From NCBI GenBank assembly GCA_033807775.1, contig CM066315.1, positions 7,630,501 to 7,694,500 on the forward strand: 64,000 bases of DNA, read 5' to 3'. The translations under genes were made by a program, and so were the position numbers. Under the pieces are notes generated by a model. That model was given only the letters and a program-made list of their open reading frames with translations. It had not been told where the DNA came from and ran no database searches. The DNA comes from Saussurea involucrata. Lineage: Eukaryota > Streptophyta > Magnoliopsida > Asterales > Asteraceae. Positions 45,408 to 58,171 of the stretch are shown here, piece by piece (positions within the stretch are counted from its first letter, which is position 1; each line of letters starts with the position of its first letter).

Positions 45408-46548
45408 TGTTGGTGCAAGTGTACCACATCTCTATATATTTATATATATTTATTTTGATGATTACAAACACACCGTATTATTGTTTATCTAACAATTTAA
45501 TCCAAGTGTGCAGTTGTTGAAGAACACGAAGATTTAAACTGAAGGGTTCAAGACGGAAGTGTTTACGTCGTCATTATTGTTTATAACTAAATAATGACAA
45601 ACACCCTAAAATAATATACCACTTGGATATTTCTAAAAACCTTAAATAATTTATTTAAATAAGTTTTTTGAGAAGATTCAGCAAGATTTGGTTGCGTCCT
45701 GAAGCTGTCCTTTTTCTGACGGCGGTATACCGCGGCGGTACAGCCGGTATACCGCGGGTACACTACGGCCGGTATACCGCGGCTGTTCAGCCGGTATACC
45801 GCGGCAGGCTCGTGTACAATTCTGATTGGTTGAAAGTTACTTTTCCTGACGGCGGTATACCGCGAGTCCCAGCCGGTATACCGCGGGTACGTAATTCCTG
45901 TCAACTTTGCATGTAGCCGTTGGTGTGTCAGTATCTGACCGCGGTATACCGCGGTGTGCAAGGCGGTATACCGCGCCTCATGTTTCCGTTGGAGCTTCCT
46001 TGGTATAAAAGAAGATGCTGGTGATGAAGACCATAGAACAGTAACAACAAGCAGCAGCCACACTCTCAGCTCTCTCATTTATAATATATATTTTATAAAA
46101 CCTTTTTTTATAAAATATCCAAGTGTGATTATTATACAAGAGTGATTACCCATTGTGAGTTATACTCCTCTTGTAAGTATTTGAATAACGGGTGTGTGAT
46201 CCTGTTTATCTCATAGCAGAGGCTTGAGAAACTATTACAAATTCCTTTGTATTTGGTTTGTGTTCTACCGTAAAGAATACATTTATTGGATCGTGTCGAG
46301 AAGTGTCTCGGCTGCTGGTTTATCACAGTTGGTGGTAAATCAGTAAATCTCCGTGTCAAGTATCTCTATCCTTTATCTCTTTATTTATTCCGCTGTGCAT
46401 TTTAATTATATCTGTTTATATAATTGTTGTATATTTATTATTTGTATACTCTGATTTATTTATACTGTTTCTGTACTGTATTTATTTATAAAAGATTTTT
46501 TGAAAGTAAAAGATTTAAATACAACCTTCCCCCCCAGGTTGTCTAACA
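45408..46548 (+). repeat. 3' LTR of gag-only copia element
   Basis: Nearly identical to the 5' LTR, with the same eight palindromes (about 45723-45973). Confidence 0.93.
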
Positions 46549-46725
46549 AAGTTATTTTCAGTGTTTAGATTCAAAAAGAGAAAAATGCTTGTGACTTTTT
46601 CCCACCACAAATAAGTTGTTTTTGATAAGTTAATTCATTCTAACTTATTTGTCCACATTACATTTTTACCCCCAATTCCATTTATCACGACATAAGTTGA
46701 TAAGAACTTTTAAAAATAAGCATAA

Positions 46726-47656
46726 GAGCATCCACCAGAATGAAATTTCAAAACAATTTATAAAGTGTCACATCAGCACCACATCAGCTTTGCAATTATC
46801 TTGAAATTACCCTCCACAACAATGAAATTTCAACCACTTTCTAAAGTGACACATTATCATAAAAAAAACTATATTTTAATCAAATAACAACAAAAGTACA
46901 ATTAAATATTATTTACTATAATTTAATACGAAATACTTTACTAATTAAATAATTATAATTAAATTAAACTAAATAAGTTAAATATTTAATTTATAAAACA
47001 TTAAATTAAAATACAAAGTAAATATATTACATTAATCGCCATTTTATTTTCTCTAAATCTTTGTCAAATCTCTTCAATCAAATCTGATTATAAACAATGA
47101 TTCGTTGACCGATTACGAACTTGTATGTGATTTTGGAGATAGTTTTCGTACTCATGAAGTATGCTATGAAAGGCCATACTCATTTTATTATTGAGTACCC
47201 AAACGCTCTATCTACATTTTTCATAACAACCTCTTGTTTCTTTACAAATAGTCGATGTTTTGGGGATTGAGAAAAAGGAATTGATTTCACGAATGTAGCC
47301 CAATTAGAATATATCTCATCAGCAAGATAATATCCTAAATTGTATTTTAATATAAATTATATTTTGCATTTTTAATATTTATTAACAAAAAAATTATTCA
47401 TACATTTTTTATAAACATATTTTACAAATCATCACAAAACATGATTTGACATAAAGCAGTTTCTAATTTAGAAATTATTCCCTATAATTTCTTATACTAT
47501 TCACTGTCACATAGCAAAAAATACTGATTTGACATTTACAAATTACCAAAACCAATTTCTAATTTAGCAATCATACACACAACCACCATAATTTCTAAAA
47601 TAGAAATCCTACATGGCACATTTGCAATCCATATTAAATCCTTGTTGTGGATGCTC
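46726..47656 (-). mobile_element. PIF/Harbinger element with transposase relic
   Basis: Terminal repeats GAGCATCCAC / GTGGATGCTC with TAA on both sides (46723-46725, 47657-47659). On the minus strand 47,330-47,167 reads GYYLADEIYSNWATFVKSIP, then RLFVKKQEVVMKNVDRAFG, the conserved end of HARBI1/ALP1-like transposases, and then runs into a stop. The remainder is AT-rich. Confidence 0.88.
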
Positions 47657-48059
47657 TAAGTTATTTTAAATAAGCAATCCCAAACACCCCCTAAATCTTA
47701 GGGGGGGTGTTTGCAGTCCAGTTTAGGTGCAACAACATCTTTCAGCATCTTTTTTAAAATAGAGAAAATTGATTTTTTTAAATTACTTCAATAGCTTTTC
47801 TATATTGTTTTTTAAATTAGATAAAGATTCAAGTTTAGAGAATTCTCTAAAACTTGATAAATGGAGAGAGAGAAATTATAAAATTCATTATCACCAATAC
47901 TCCAATAAGGTTGATTTTATATTAATTATTTTTTAAGGTGTATTAGGCCATCAGTACCGCTCCGTAGAAGCCCTCAGGCCCTCAAGCGCCACATCAGCTT
48001 TTCTCTTAACCCTCTCCTCAAGCCCTCAAGACCCGTAGCGCTACCCTCAAGCCCTCTTG
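47657..48059. other. Intergenic; start of a second GGCCAT-type MITE
   Basis: 47,946 onward (TTA then GGCCATCAGTACCGC) resembles the element at 41,073. The Cassandra element is inserted into this segment. Confidence 0.5.
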
Positions 48060-48685
48060 TGTAACACCCCGCTTACCACGACACAATATTGTCCGCTTTG
48101 CCCCACTGGCTCACGGCTTTGTTCTTGGCGACCTGGCAAGGACTTCCCAGGAGGTCACCCATCCTGGTACTACTCCCACCCAAGCACGCTTAACCACAGA
48201 GTTCCCAAGGAACCCGCATGCTTGTGGCCCCAAAACGCGTTGTGTCTGGTAAGGCCACGGTTTACTAATATACCCAGCATCTCTCCTGCCCTCTAAAGGA
48301 TGTGGGATATGCCTAAGGTGTTACACACACCCCCCCTTAGGGACTCATCGTCCTCGATGAGGTTTGCCCCACCATCCCGAACGGCACAGGAGTGGCTCTG
48401 ATACCATTTGTAACACCCCGCTTACCACGACACAATATTGTCCGCTTTGCCCCACTGGCTCACGGCTTTGTTCTTGGCGACCTCGCAAGGACTTCTCAAG
48501 GACTTCCCAGGAGGTCACCCATCCTGGTACTACTCTCACCCAAGCACGCTTAACCACAGAGTTCCCAAGGAACCCGCATGCTTGTGGCCCCAAAACGCGT
48601 TGTGTCTGGTAAGGCCACGGTTTACTAATATACCCAGCATCTCTCCTGCCCTCTAAAGGATGTGGGATATGCCTAAGGTGTTACA
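48060..48685 (-). mobile_element. Cassandra-type TRIM retrotransposon, complete
   Basis: Two LTRs (48060-48325 and 48409-48685) begin TGTAACACCCCGC and end AGGTGTTACA, with TSD TCTTG (48055-48059, 48686-48690). Read on the minus strand each LTR contains 5S rRNA sequence: TTAAGCGTGCTTGGG (box A), then AGTAGTACCAGGATGGGTGA (IE and box C). The short interior has a primer-binding site (reverse of TGGTATCAGAGC near 48,395-48,406) and a purine tract next to the other LTR. It has no coding capacity. The 5'-side LTR on this strand (48409-48685) is 11 bp longer because of a CAAGGACTT duplication. Confidence 0.95.
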
Positions 48686-48844
48686 TCTTGCCACCTCTTT
48701 TTTTTAAATTCTTTTATTTATACATTTAATTATTTAACAACATAAAAATATTTATATATTTTTAATAAATAAAAATAAGATAAATAATAAAAATAAAAAT
48801 TCATATCATTCATTAAAAAATTAAAAATTACAAAATACAAAACA

Positions 48845-49069
48845 CTACCAATTATGATATTTTTTAATTTGCTCTTTTCTCGCTACCGTAGCCATCAAAG
48901 CGGGGCCCGAAAGGTGATCATGCGGGGTTATGAAAAACTCGAAGTCTTTTTCAAATCGTTTTGCTCGTTCGATTTCTCGTTCGTGTTCCAACTTTTCGAG
49001 TTCGAGTTCGAGTTTTTTCATTTTGTACTCCATTGTATCATCAATCTTCTCGTTGAACGTCGTGAACAA
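48845..49069 (-). pseudogene. PIF/Harbinger ORF1 (Myb/NAM-associated) C-terminal relic
   Basis: 75 codons with a Glu/Lys-rich helix (KKLELELEKLEHEREIERAK), followed by FFITPHDHLSGPALMATVAR and KEQIKKYHNW. This resembles the C-terminal part of the second protein of plant PIF/Harbinger elements. The Gypsy 5' LTR begins 31 bases upstream of its first Met. Confidence 0.6.
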
Positions 49070-49100
49070 CTGAGTAATACTTTCGTTCGTATTCGACCCG

Positions 49101-50151
49101 TGTAATAACTAGGTATTTTACTTTTATTATTTTAAGTTTCATGTTAACTATTTCTTGAGGATAAGAGTCAATAGATAAGTTAAATTGTTAAATTGGTAGT
49201 TTAGAAGTTTAAATGGTCAAGTGTTATAAGTTGAGGGTTGAATTGGTACTTATGATCAAACCTCTTTACAAACCGACTCATATTAGATATTAGGATGAGA
49301 AATCAGATTTTATCAAATCAATAGGAGTGTGTATGTGTGTGCAAAAATCGGTCAAGAAGAGAAAGAAGGAAGAAGGGAATTCAAGGAGAAAACTTGTGAT
49401 TGAGAGTTAATCTTAAGGATCGGTTATTCCTCGTTAGTGTGGTGTGGACAATTGTGGTATTGCTAATAGTACTGTGTGCAAGTACGGGTGACTTCAAGTT
49501 ATCATAAGGTGAGTTTTACTTCAAAAGTATTTTACTGGAATACATTTATGTGGTTGATTAAATGGTTGATAAGTGTATGAAGATGTCATACGTGTGTGTG
49601 ATTATGATGTATTTATATATCATGAATTACGTGAGTATGATATTGGGATATAATACGTGGCCGGGCATAGGACCGGTGTGTTAAATGGTTCGCAACCAAC
49701 GTATTTGGCCAATGGTGGAGGGATAAGGTGTTGCAGATGATATAATTCTTGAATGGTATTTGATATGCGTGTGAAAATTATACAAAAGGTTTATGGAAGG
49801 GTTTGATAAAGATTTATTAAAACTAACCGGGATTCCCTCACTAGACTGTTTAGTCTAACCCTCATTTCGTTTTAAAACATGTTTTCCAGGTGGTGATTCG
49901 AGTAAAGATCAAGTAGTTAGATAAATGGAGGAATAGCTTTTGTGGAGATGATCATTATGAATTTTGGATGTTTTGTACATATAGCTTTAACGTTAGTTAT
50001 TTTGTAACTTAATTATGAAAAAGCTTGTAATGGGTTTTTCTTGTTTATATTAGCCAGAATTTGGGGACCGAATGTGAACTATGAATTACTTTTGGTGTGA
50101 ATGTGTTATGAAATATATGTTATATGGATATTTTGTTAGCGGGTTGTTACA
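49101..50151 (+). repeat. 5' LTR of chromovirus
   Basis: 1,051 bp. Includes GGATATAATACGTGGCCGGGC near 49,650 and a GGTGAGTTTT-type donor word at 49,508. Confidence 0.93.
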
Positions 50152-50414
50152 GATGGTATCAGAGCTCTAGTTTAGGGGATTTAGGTGTTAATATCTATAC
50201 CTAGACTTAAACTGCATGTGAAGTAGGATGTCCATAATATATTAGAACCTGGGGATGCTAAGTATAAAAAGAGTTGATGGAACAGCATGTAAGGTAATTT
50301 CGGGTTACACTTGGCCAGTGTAATTATGATCTTACAGGTACATGTTTGAACCCGAATACCTTGTTATATGGGGTATGTGTTTATGTGTATATTAACCTTG
50401 TCTGAATCTACAGA

Positions 50415-53400
50415 ATGGCAAGTGGCACTAGAAATCAAAGGGGAGGAAGAGGAGGACAAAGAGGTGGAGGCAGAAATGGGGGTAGGAATCCATCAGGCGG
50501 CTCTGAATTTATTACAAGGGATGATCTGATGACGGAAATGGGGAGGTTACAAACAAATATACAAACTATGTTTAATCAAAGCCGTCACATTGGAACTGAC
50601 ATACCTGATCCGAATCAAGAAGATGAATTGTTAGTTACTCCTACGGCCTCATCAGTACAAAGGAAGTGTGATTATAAAATGTTTCTAAGTTGTAAACCTC
50701 CAACTTATGCGGGAGAAAGAGATCCAGTGAAAGCTATGCGGTGGATAAAAGAGATCGAAGCTGTATTCAAAACCAGTAAATGTGCGGAAGAAGATAAAGT
50801 CTTATATGGAACGGCGATGCTGAAGGCAGATGCATTGTATTGGTGGGAGGCTCTCACTGAATCTAGGGGATCAGATGTACGCACTATTATTGCTTGGAAT
50901 GATTTTGCAACAGCTTTTAAAGGACAATTTTGTCCTCAAGCAGCAGTAAAGCAGTTAGAAGAAGAGTTTATGAATTTGCAACAAGGGAACTTATCTGTAA
51001 GAGATTACACAGCTCGGTTCATAGAAAAGTCTAGATTTGCAGAATATTATGTTGCAACGGAAAAGATGAAGATGGAAAGGTTTGTTTATGGACTAAATTC
51101 AGAAGTTAGAAGATTGACATCTGCAACAAGGCCTACTACCTTCTCAGCAGCAGTTAATGAAGCCGAAAATATAGAGCGAGACAACAAGAGGGATGTGAAT
51201 GATAGGGGTATGGGAAAGAGGAAATGGGAAGGACCACAGTATGATCCGAAAAGGTCCAGGTTTCAAAGAAACGATAACCGTCCGCCGTTCCAACCAACGG
51301 GAAGACCGTGTCCGAAATGTAATCGTTTTCATCAGGGAAATTGCCAAGCGGAATCTCGGATATGTTTTAAATGTGGGAAAACTGGGCACATTGTAAAAAA
51401 TTGTCCCTTAACGCGGTTTTGTTATCTATGTAACTCACCGGATCATCTTCAATCGGATTGTCCGCGGGGCAGAATACAACACGGTGGAACATCAGGGAAA
51501 CCAGCAACTGTCAGACCAGTAGTTTCAAGGATAGAGCCACCGCGAACAAGAGGTCGTACGTTTCAGATGACAGCTAAAGAGGCGGAGGAAACTCCGGATG
51601 TGGTCACAGGTACATTTTTCGTAAATTCTACACGTGCCAAGGTGTTATTTGATTCCGGTGCAAACCGATCTTTTGTGTCTCCTTCCTTTGCGGATAGTGT
51701 GCAATTAAAACCTAAAGTGTTAGATCATGATATGTTAGTAGATACTGCTAACGATAGACAAGTGTCAGTTAAGGAGGTGTTTGAGAAAGGTGTAATAGAT
51801 ATAGAAGGATGTAAAGTGCCTATACAACTGTTTCCTATAGCATTAATTGAATTTGATGTGGTAGTCGGGATGGATTGGTTGGCCGAGAACCAAGCTAACA
51901 TTGTATGTGATAAGAAGATTATCAATGTTGTGTTACCTGATAATAGGGCCGTGGTGATTTACGGTGATCGTAAGAACCATCAGTCTAGTCTTATATCTGT
52001 GTTAAAAGCCCGTAAGTGCGTCAACAAGGGTTGTCAGAGTTATATAGCCTATGTGATAGATAGTAGACTTGAGAAGAGTAAGTTGGAAGATATTCCAATT
52101 GTGAGTGAGTTTCCTGAAGTATTTCCCGAAGACTTGAATAGTCTTCCGCCTGTTAGACAAGTAGAGTTTGGCATTGACTTAATTCCCGGAGCCACTCCTA
52201 TTGCTCGTGCACCGTATCGTTTAGCACCTCCAGAAATGAAAGAGATGATGACACAGTTGCAAGAGTTATCCGATAAGGGCTTTATCAGACCTAGTTCATC
52301 GCCATGGGGAGCACCCGTTCTGTTTGTGAAAAAGAAGGATGGTTCGATGAGAATGTGTATTGACTACCGGGAACTGAATAAACGTACGATCAAGAACAAG
52401 TATCCGCTACCTAGAATAGATGACCTCTTCGATCAATTGGTGGGAGCTTGCTATTTTTCCAAGATTGATCTCAGATCTGGCTATCATCAACTGAAGGTTA
52501 AAGAGGAAGATGTTCTGAAGACTGCTTTTAGAACAAGGTATGGTCACTATGAATTTTTGGTAATGCCGTTTGGGTTGACGAACGCTCCAGCTGTTTTTAT
52601 GGATTTGATGAATCGAATATGTAAGCCATATCTCGATAAATTCGTTATTGTATTTATTGATGATATTCTTATATATTCTCGATCCAAAGAAGATCATGCT
52701 CAACACCTTTGTTTGGTTCTGGAGTTGCTGAAGAAAGAAAAGTTGTATGCTAAGTTTTCGAAATGTGAGTTTTGGTTACGAGAAATTCAGTTTCTGGGGC
52801 ATGTCGTCTCCGAGAAAGGTATACAGGTTGATCCGATGAAAGTGGAAGCAGTTGAAAAGTGGGAACCGCCAAAGACAGCAACGGAGGTACGCAGTTTTCT
52901 GGGCTTAGCTGGTTATTACCGAAAGTTCATCAAGGACTTTTCTCGTATCGCGACTCCTCTGACTAAGCTGACTAGGAAGAATCAGAAGTTTAAATGGGAA
53001 ACGGAACAGGATACAGCATTCCGGGTACTGAAAGAGAAATTATGTAGTGCACCGATTTTAGCATTGCCTGAGGGTTCTGAAGATTTTGTAGTATACAGTG
53101 ATGCTTCGAAGTTGGGTTTGGGTTGTGTACTTATGCAGCGGGGAAAGGTCATTGCTTATGCTTCTCGTCAATTAAAAGATCATGAAAGACAGTATCCCAC
53201 ACATGACATGGAGCTTGCTGCGGTAGTTTTCGCGTTGAAGATTTGGAGGCATTATCTGTATGGTACCAAGTGTCAAATTTATACTGATCATAAGAGTCTT
53301 CAACATCTTTTCAATCAGAAGGAATTAAACATGAGGCAAAGGAGATGGCTAGAACTAGTGAATGATTATGATTGTGAAATTCTATATCATCCGGGAAAAG

Positions 53401-54914
53401 CTAATGTAGTAGCTGATGCTTTGAGTCGGCAAGAAAGAAGTGGAACAATAAAAGTTGTTTCATTAAGAGCTGAACTGTTACCGAATATCTTTGATGAATT
53501 GCAAAAGTGTCAAATCGAAGCTTGTCAAGAAGAACATTCGAAAGCAGAACGGATAGTGGGATTGTTGGCATTGCTAGTAAAGGATAATCGTGGGTTATTG
53601 TGTATGGAGAACAGGATTTGGGTACCTCGTCTGGGTGGGTTACGTGACCGTGTACTGCAAGAAGCTCATAAATCCCGTTTCTCTATTCACCCAGGTACGA
53701 ATAAGATGTATAAGGATTTGAAGCAGTTTTATTGGTGGCCGGGTATCAAAAGAAGCATTGCAAAGTATGTGGAAGAGTGTGATACTTGTAAAAAGGTAAA
53801 GATTGAACATCAAAAGCCGTTTAGTCAATTACAGAAGTTAGAAATACCGATGTGGAAGTGGGAACAGATTACTACCGATTTCATTACAAAGTTACCGAGG
53901 ACTTCAAAGGGGTGTGATTCTATTTGGGTGATCGTCGATAGGTTTACAAAGTCTGCTCACTTCCTACCGATAAAGGAAACCGATTCGATGGACCGTTTGG
54001 CTAAGTTATACATTGATGAAATAGTAACGCGACACGGTGTTCCAATCTCGATTATTTCTGATCGGGATAGTCGTTTCACTTCGAGGTTCTGGAGAAGTTT
54101 TCAAAGAGAGTTGGGAACACAGATAAAGTTGAGCACAGCATATCACCCTCAGACAGACGGTCAGAGTGAACGAACAATTCAGACGTTAGAAGATATGCTC
54201 CGGGCTTGTATTGTGGATTTTGGAGGATCGTGGGATAAACATTTGCCATTGATTGAATTTGCCTACAACAACAGTTATCATTCCAGCATTCAAGCGGCAC
54301 CGTTTGAAGTATTGTATGGTAGAAGATGTCGAACGCCGCTATGTTGGAGTGAAGTGGGAGAGAAACAGTTGGCAGGACCGGATATAGTTCAGTCAACATC
54401 GGATAAGGTTACTCAGATTCGGGAAAGATTGAAGATGGCTCAAGACCGACAGAAAAGCTACGCAGATCGACGCCGGAAACCATTAGAATTTCATGTTGGG
54501 GATTTTGTAATGCTGAAAGTTTCGCCATGGAAAGGAGTCATCCGATTTGGAAGGCATGGAAAGCTTAGCCCGAGGTATATTGGACCGTTTGCAATAACAG
54601 AAAGGATCGGTGAGGTGGCGTACAGATTGGATCTTCCGCCAGAACTGGGTAGAATTCATAACGCGTTCCACGTATCAAATTTCCGAAAATGTTTGGTTAC
54701 TCCAGATCAGGCTGTTTCCTTACCAGAGATACAAGTGGATGAAAGATTAAACTATGTTGAGGAACCGGAGGCAATTGTCGATCGCAAAATTAAAGTGTTG
54801 CGGAATAAAGAAATCAGACAAGTGAAAGTACAGTGGAAACATCACAGAGGCCAAGATGCGACCTGGGAATTAGAGTCGGAAATGCGAAACAAATACCCTC
54901 ATCTGTTCATTTAA
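50415..54914 (+). CDS. Chromovirus gag-pol polyprotein, 1,499 aa, intact
   Basis: Domains in order (approximate residues): RG-rich N-terminus, gag capsid (70-260), zinc knuckles [14 protein letters not shown] and [14 protein letters not shown] (about 317-350), aspartic protease with [11 protein letters not shown] (about 410), reverse transcriptase with FIDDILIYS (about 747), RNase H with [11 protein letters not shown] (about 892), integrase zinc finger H..H..CDTC (about 1,084-1,120), integrase catalytic Asp, Asp, Glu (about 1,154, 1,214, 1,250), and a chromodomain-like end [20 protein letters not shown]. No frame break. The start 264 bases inside the 5' LTR border is the first Met of the long frame. 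The lineage looks like Tekay/Del, not verified. Confidence 0.97.
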   Translation: MASGTRNQRGGRGGQRGGGRNGGRNPSGGSEFITRDDLMTEMGRLQTNIQTMFNQSRHIGTDIPDPNQEDELLVTPTASSVQRKCDYKMFLSCKPPTYAGERDPVKAMRWIKEIEAVFKTSKCAEEDKVLYGTAMLKADALYWWEALTESRGSDVRTIIAWNDFATAFKGQFCPQAAVKQLEEEFMNLQQGNLSVRDYTARFIEKSRFAEYYVATEKMKMERFVYGLNSEVRRLTSATRPTTFSAAVNEAENIERDNKRDVNDRGMGKRKWEGPQYDPKRSRFQRNDNRPPFQPTGRPCPKCNRFHQGNCQAESRICFKCGKTGHIVKNCPLTRFCYLCNSPDHLQSDCPRGRIQHGGTSGKPATVRPVVSRIEPPRTRGRTFQMTAKEAEETPDVVTGTFFVNSTRAKVLFDSGANRSFVSPSFADSVQLKPKVLDHDMLVDTANDRQVSVKEVFEKGVIDIEGCKVPIQLFPIALIEFDVVVGMDWLAENQANIVCDKKIINVVLPDNRAVVIYGDRKNHQSSLISVLKARKCVNKGCQSYIAYVIDSRLEKSKLEDIPIVSEFPEVFPEDLNSLPPVRQVEFGIDLIPGATPIARAPYRLAPPEMKEMMTQLQELSDKGFIRPSSSPWGAPVLFVKKKDGSMRMCIDYRELNKRTIKNKYPLPRIDDLFDQLVGACYFSKIDLRSGYHQLKVKEEDVLKTAFRTRYGHYEFLVMPFGLTNAPAVFMDLMNRICKPYLDKFVIVFIDDILIYSRSKEDHAQHLCLVLELLKKEKLYAKFSKCEFWLREIQFLGHVVSEKGIQVDPMKVEAVEKWEPPKTATEVRSFLGLAGYYRKFIKDFSRIATPLTKLTRKNQKFKWETEQDTAFRVLKEKLCSAPILALPEGSEDFVVYSDASKLGLGCVLMQRGKVIAYASRQLKDHERQYPTHDMELAAVVFALKIWRHYLYGTKCQIYTDHKSLQHLFNQKELNMRQRRWLELVNDYDCEILYHPGKANVVADALSRQERSGTIKVVSLRAELLPNIFDELQKCQIEACQEEHSKAERIVGLLALLVKDNRGLLCMENRIWVPRLGGLRDRVLQEAHKSRFSIHPGTNKMYKDLKQFYWWPGIKRSIAKYVEECDTCKKVKIEHQKPFSQLQKLEIPMWKWEQITTDFITKLPRTSKGCDSIWVIVDRFTKSAHFLPIKETDSMDRLAKLYIDEIVTRHGVPISIISDRDSRFTSRFWRSFQRELGTQIKLSTAYHPQTDGQSERTIQTLEDMLRACIVDFGGSWDKHLPLIEFAYNNSYHSSIQAAPFEVLYGRRCRTPLCWSEVGEKQLAGPDIVQSTSDKVTQIRERLKMAQDRQKSYADRRRKPLEFHVGDFVMLKVSPWKGVIRFGRHGKLSPRYIGPFAITERIGEVAYRLDLPPELGRIHNAFHVSNFRKCLVTPDQAVSLPEIQVDERLNYVEEPEAIVDRKIKVLRNKEIRQVKVQWKHHRGQDATWELESEMRNKYPHLFI

Positions 54915-54952
54915 ATGAATTCCGGGACAGAATTCTTTTAAGGGGGAGATGT

Positions 54953-56003
54953 TGTAATAACCAGGTATTTTACTTTTATTATTTTAAGTTTCATGTTAAC
55001 TATTTCTTGAGGATAAGAGTCAATAGATAAGTTAAATTGTTAAATTGGTAGTTTAGAAGTTTAAATGGTCAAGTGTTATAAGTTGAGGGTTGAATTGGTA
55101 CTTATGATCAAACCTCTTTACAAACCGACTCATATTAGATATTAGGATGAGAAATCAGATTTTATCAAATCAATAGGAGTGTGTATGTGTGTGCAAAAAT
55201 CGGTCAAGAAGAGAAAGAAGGAAGAAGGGAATTCAAGGAGAAAACTTGTGATTGAGAGTTAATCTTAAGGATCGGTTATTCCTCGTTAGTGTGGTGTGGA
55301 CAATTGTGGTATTGCTAATAGTACTGTGTGCAAGTACGGGTGACTTCAAGTTATCATAAGGTGAGTTTTACTTCAAAAGTATTTTACTGGAATACATTTA
55401 TGTGGTTGATTAAATGGTTGATAAGTGTATGAAGATGTCATACGTGTGTGTGATTATGATGTATTTATATATCATGAATTACGTGAGTATGATATTGGGA
55501 TATAATACGTGGCCGGGCATAGGACCGGTGTGTTAAATGGTTCGCAACCAACGTATTTGGCCAATGGTGGAGGGATAAGGTGTTGCAGATGATATAATTC
55601 TTGAATGGTATTTGATATGCGTGTGAAAATTATACAAAAGGTTTATGGAAGGGTTTGATAAAGATTTATTAAAACTAACCGGGATTCCCTCACTAGACTG
55701 TTTAGTCTAACCCTCATTTCGTTTTAAAACATGTTTTCCAGGTGGTGATTCGAGTAAAGATCAAGTAGTTAGATAAATGGAGGAATAGCTTTTGTGGAGA
55801 TGATCATTATGAATTTTGGATGTTTTGTACATATAGCTTTAACGTTAGTTATTTTGTAACTTAATTATGAAAAAGCTTGTAATGGGTTTTTCTTGTTTAT
55901 ATTAGCCAGAATTTGGGGACCGAATGTGAACTATGAATTACTTTTGGTGTGAATGTGTTATGAAATATATGTTATATGGATATTTTGTTAGCGGGTTGTT
56001 ACA
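54953..56003 (+). repeat. Shared middle LTR of chromovirus tandem
   Basis: Serves as the 3' LTR of the complete copy and the 5' LTR of the truncated copy. Confidence 0.93.
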
Positions 56004-58133
56004 GATGGTATCAGAGCTCTAGTTTAGGGGATTTAGGTGTTAATATCTATACCTAGACTTAAACTGCATGTGAAGTAGGATGTCCATAATATATTAGAAC
56101 CTGGGGATGCTAAGTATAAAAAGAGTTGATGGAACAGCATGTAAGGTAATTTCGGGTTACACTTGGCCAGTGTAATTATGATCTTACAGGTATATGTTTG
56201 AACCAGAATACCTTGTTATATGGGGTATGTGTTTATGTGTATATTAACCTTGTCTGAATCTACAGAATGGCAAGTGGCACTAGAAATCAAAGGGGAGGAA
56301 GAGGAGGACAAAGAGGTGGAGGCAGAAATGGGGGTAGGAATCCATCAGGCGGTTCTGAATTTATTACAAGGGATGATCTGATGACGGAAATGGGGAGGTT
56401 ACAAACAAATATACAAACTATGTTTAATCAAAGCCGTCACATTGGAACTGACATACCTGATCCGAATCAAGAAGATGAATTGTTAGTTACTCCTACGGCC
56501 TCATCAGTACAAAGGAAGTGTGATTATAAAATGTTTCTAAGTTGTAAACCTCCAACTTATGCGGGAGAAAGAGATCCAGTGAAAGCTATGCGGTGGATAA
56601 AAGAGATCGAAGCTGTATTCAAAACCAGTAAATGTGTGGAAGAAGATAAAGTCTTATATGGAACGGCGATGCTGAAGGCAGATGCATTGTATTGGTGGGA
56701 GGCTCTCACTGAATCTAGGGGATCAGATGTACGCACTATTATTGCTTGGAATGATTTTGCAACAGCTTTTAAAGGACAATTTTGTCCTCAAGCAGCAGTA
56801 AAGCAGTTAGAAGAAGAGTGTATGAATTTGCAACAAGGGAACTTATCTGTAAGAGATTACACAGCTCGGTTCATAGAAAAGTCTAGATTTGCAGAATATT
56901 ATGTTGCAACGGAACAGATGAAGATGGAAAGGTTTGTTTATGGACTAAATTCAGAAGTTAGAAGATTGACATCTGCAACAAGGCCTACTACCTTCTCAGC
57001 AGCAGTTAATGAAGCCGAAAATATAGAGCGAGACAACAAGAGGGATGTGAATGATAGGGGTATGGGAAAGAGGAAATGGGAAGGACCACAGTATGATCCG
57101 AAAAGGTCCAGGTTTCAAAGAAACGATAACCGTCCGCCGTTCCAACCAACGGGAAGACCGTGTCCGAAATGTAATCGTTTTCATCAGGGAAATTGCCAAG
57201 CGGAATCTCGGATATGTTTTAAATGTGGGAAAACTGGGCACATTGTAAAAAATTGTCCCTTAACGCGGTTTTGTTATCTATGTAACTCACCGGATCATCT
57301 TCAATCGGATTGTCCGCGGGGCAGAATACAACACGGTGGAACATCAGGGAAACCAGCAACTGTCAGACCAGTAGTTCCAAGGATAGAGCCACCGCGAACA
57401 AGAGGTCGTACGTTTCAGATGACAGCTAAAGAGGCGGAGGAAACTCCGGATGTGGTCACAGGTACATTTTTCGTAAATTCTACACGTGCCAAGGTGTTAT
57501 TTGATTCCGGTGCAAACCGATCTTTTGTGTCTCCTTCCTTTGCGGATAGTGTGCAATTAAAACCTAAAGTGTTAGATCATGCTATGTTAGTAGATACTGC
57601 TAACGATAGACAAGTGTCAGTTAAGGAGGTGTTTGAGAAAGGTGTAATAGATATAGAAGGATGTAAAGTGCCTATACAACTGTTTCCTATAGCATTAATT
57701 GAATTTGATGTGGTAGTCGGGATGGATTGGTTGGCCGAGAACCAAGCTAACATTGTATGTGATAAGAAGATTATCAATGTTGTGTTACCTGATAATAGGG
57801 CCGTGGTGATTTACGGTGATCGTAAGAACCATCAGTCTAGTCTTATATCTGTGTTAAAAGCCCGTAAGTGCGTCAACAAGGGTTGTCAGAGTTATATAGC
57901 CTATGTGATAGATAGTAGACTTGAGAAGAGTAAGTTGGAAGATATTCCAATTGTGAGTGAGTTTCCTGAAGTATTTCCCGAAGACTTGAATAGTCTTCCG
58001 CCTGTTAGACAAGTAGAGTTTGGCATTGACTTAATTCCCGGAGCCACTCCTATTGCTCGTGCACCGTATCGTTTAGCACCTCCAGAAATGAAAGAGATGA
58101 TGACACAGTTGCAAGAGTTATCCGATAAGGGCT
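56004..58133 (+). mobile_element. Truncated second chromovirus copy
   Basis: The interior repeats that of the first copy with only scattered base changes, beginning with the primer-binding site after the shared LTR. It stops within pol at the SDKGF codons, before the reverse transcriptase core. No third LTR follows. Confidence 0.95.
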
Positions 58134-58171
58134 TTAGAAAAATTATAGAGAATATGTTGGAGATACTCTAA
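56267..58171 (+). pseudogene. Truncated gag-protease ORF of second chromovirus copy
   Basis: 622 codons match the first copy with about five substitutions (for example F to C in EEECMN, S to P in VVPRIEPP, D to A in LDHAMLVD). The frame then runs 12 codons (RKIIENMLEIL, stop) into unrelated DNA. Gag, zinc knuckles and protease are present; reverse transcriptase, RNase H and integrase are lost. Confidence 0.93.

Larger units (their letters stand above)
41499..46548 (+). mobile_element. Gag-only Ty1/Copia-type LTR retrotransposon, young
   Basis: LTRs 41499-42642 and 45408-46548 begin TGTTGGTGCA and end GTCTAACA. They differ at only a few bases, mainly in C-run length. The TSD is AAGTT (41494-41498, 46549-46553). 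The primer-binding site TGGTATCAGAGC is at 42646 and a polypurine tract (AAAAAGGGGGAGA) precedes the 3' LTR. The interior encodes gag only; no protease, integrase, reverse transcriptase or RNase H was found. In their place are a 26-bp tandem array and non-coding DNA. This fits the TR-GAG/LARD type, which depends on a partner element. Confidence 0.93.
49101..56003 (+). mobile_element. Complete Ty3/Gypsy chromovirus, young
   Basis: LTRs 49101-50151 and 54953-56003 (each 1,051 bp) begin TGTAATAAC and end GGTTGTTACA, and look identical except for one base near the start (CTAGG versus CCAGG). The primer-binding site TGGTATCAGAGC lies at 50154 and the polypurine tract AAGGGGGAGA just before 54953. 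Gag-pol is a single open frame. The right side of the second LTR runs straight into another interior, so no target duplication can be checked. Confidence 0.95.

Noticed and set aside
48140..48215. Possible 5S rRNA gene
   Set aside because: The 5S-like segment is partial and sits in both LTRs of a Cassandra TRIM.
50415..54914. Minus-strand ORFs of 60-107 codons within the gag-pol region
   Set aside because: Shadows of the gag-pol frame; the ones at 51,144 and 51,725 recur in the second copy for the same reason.
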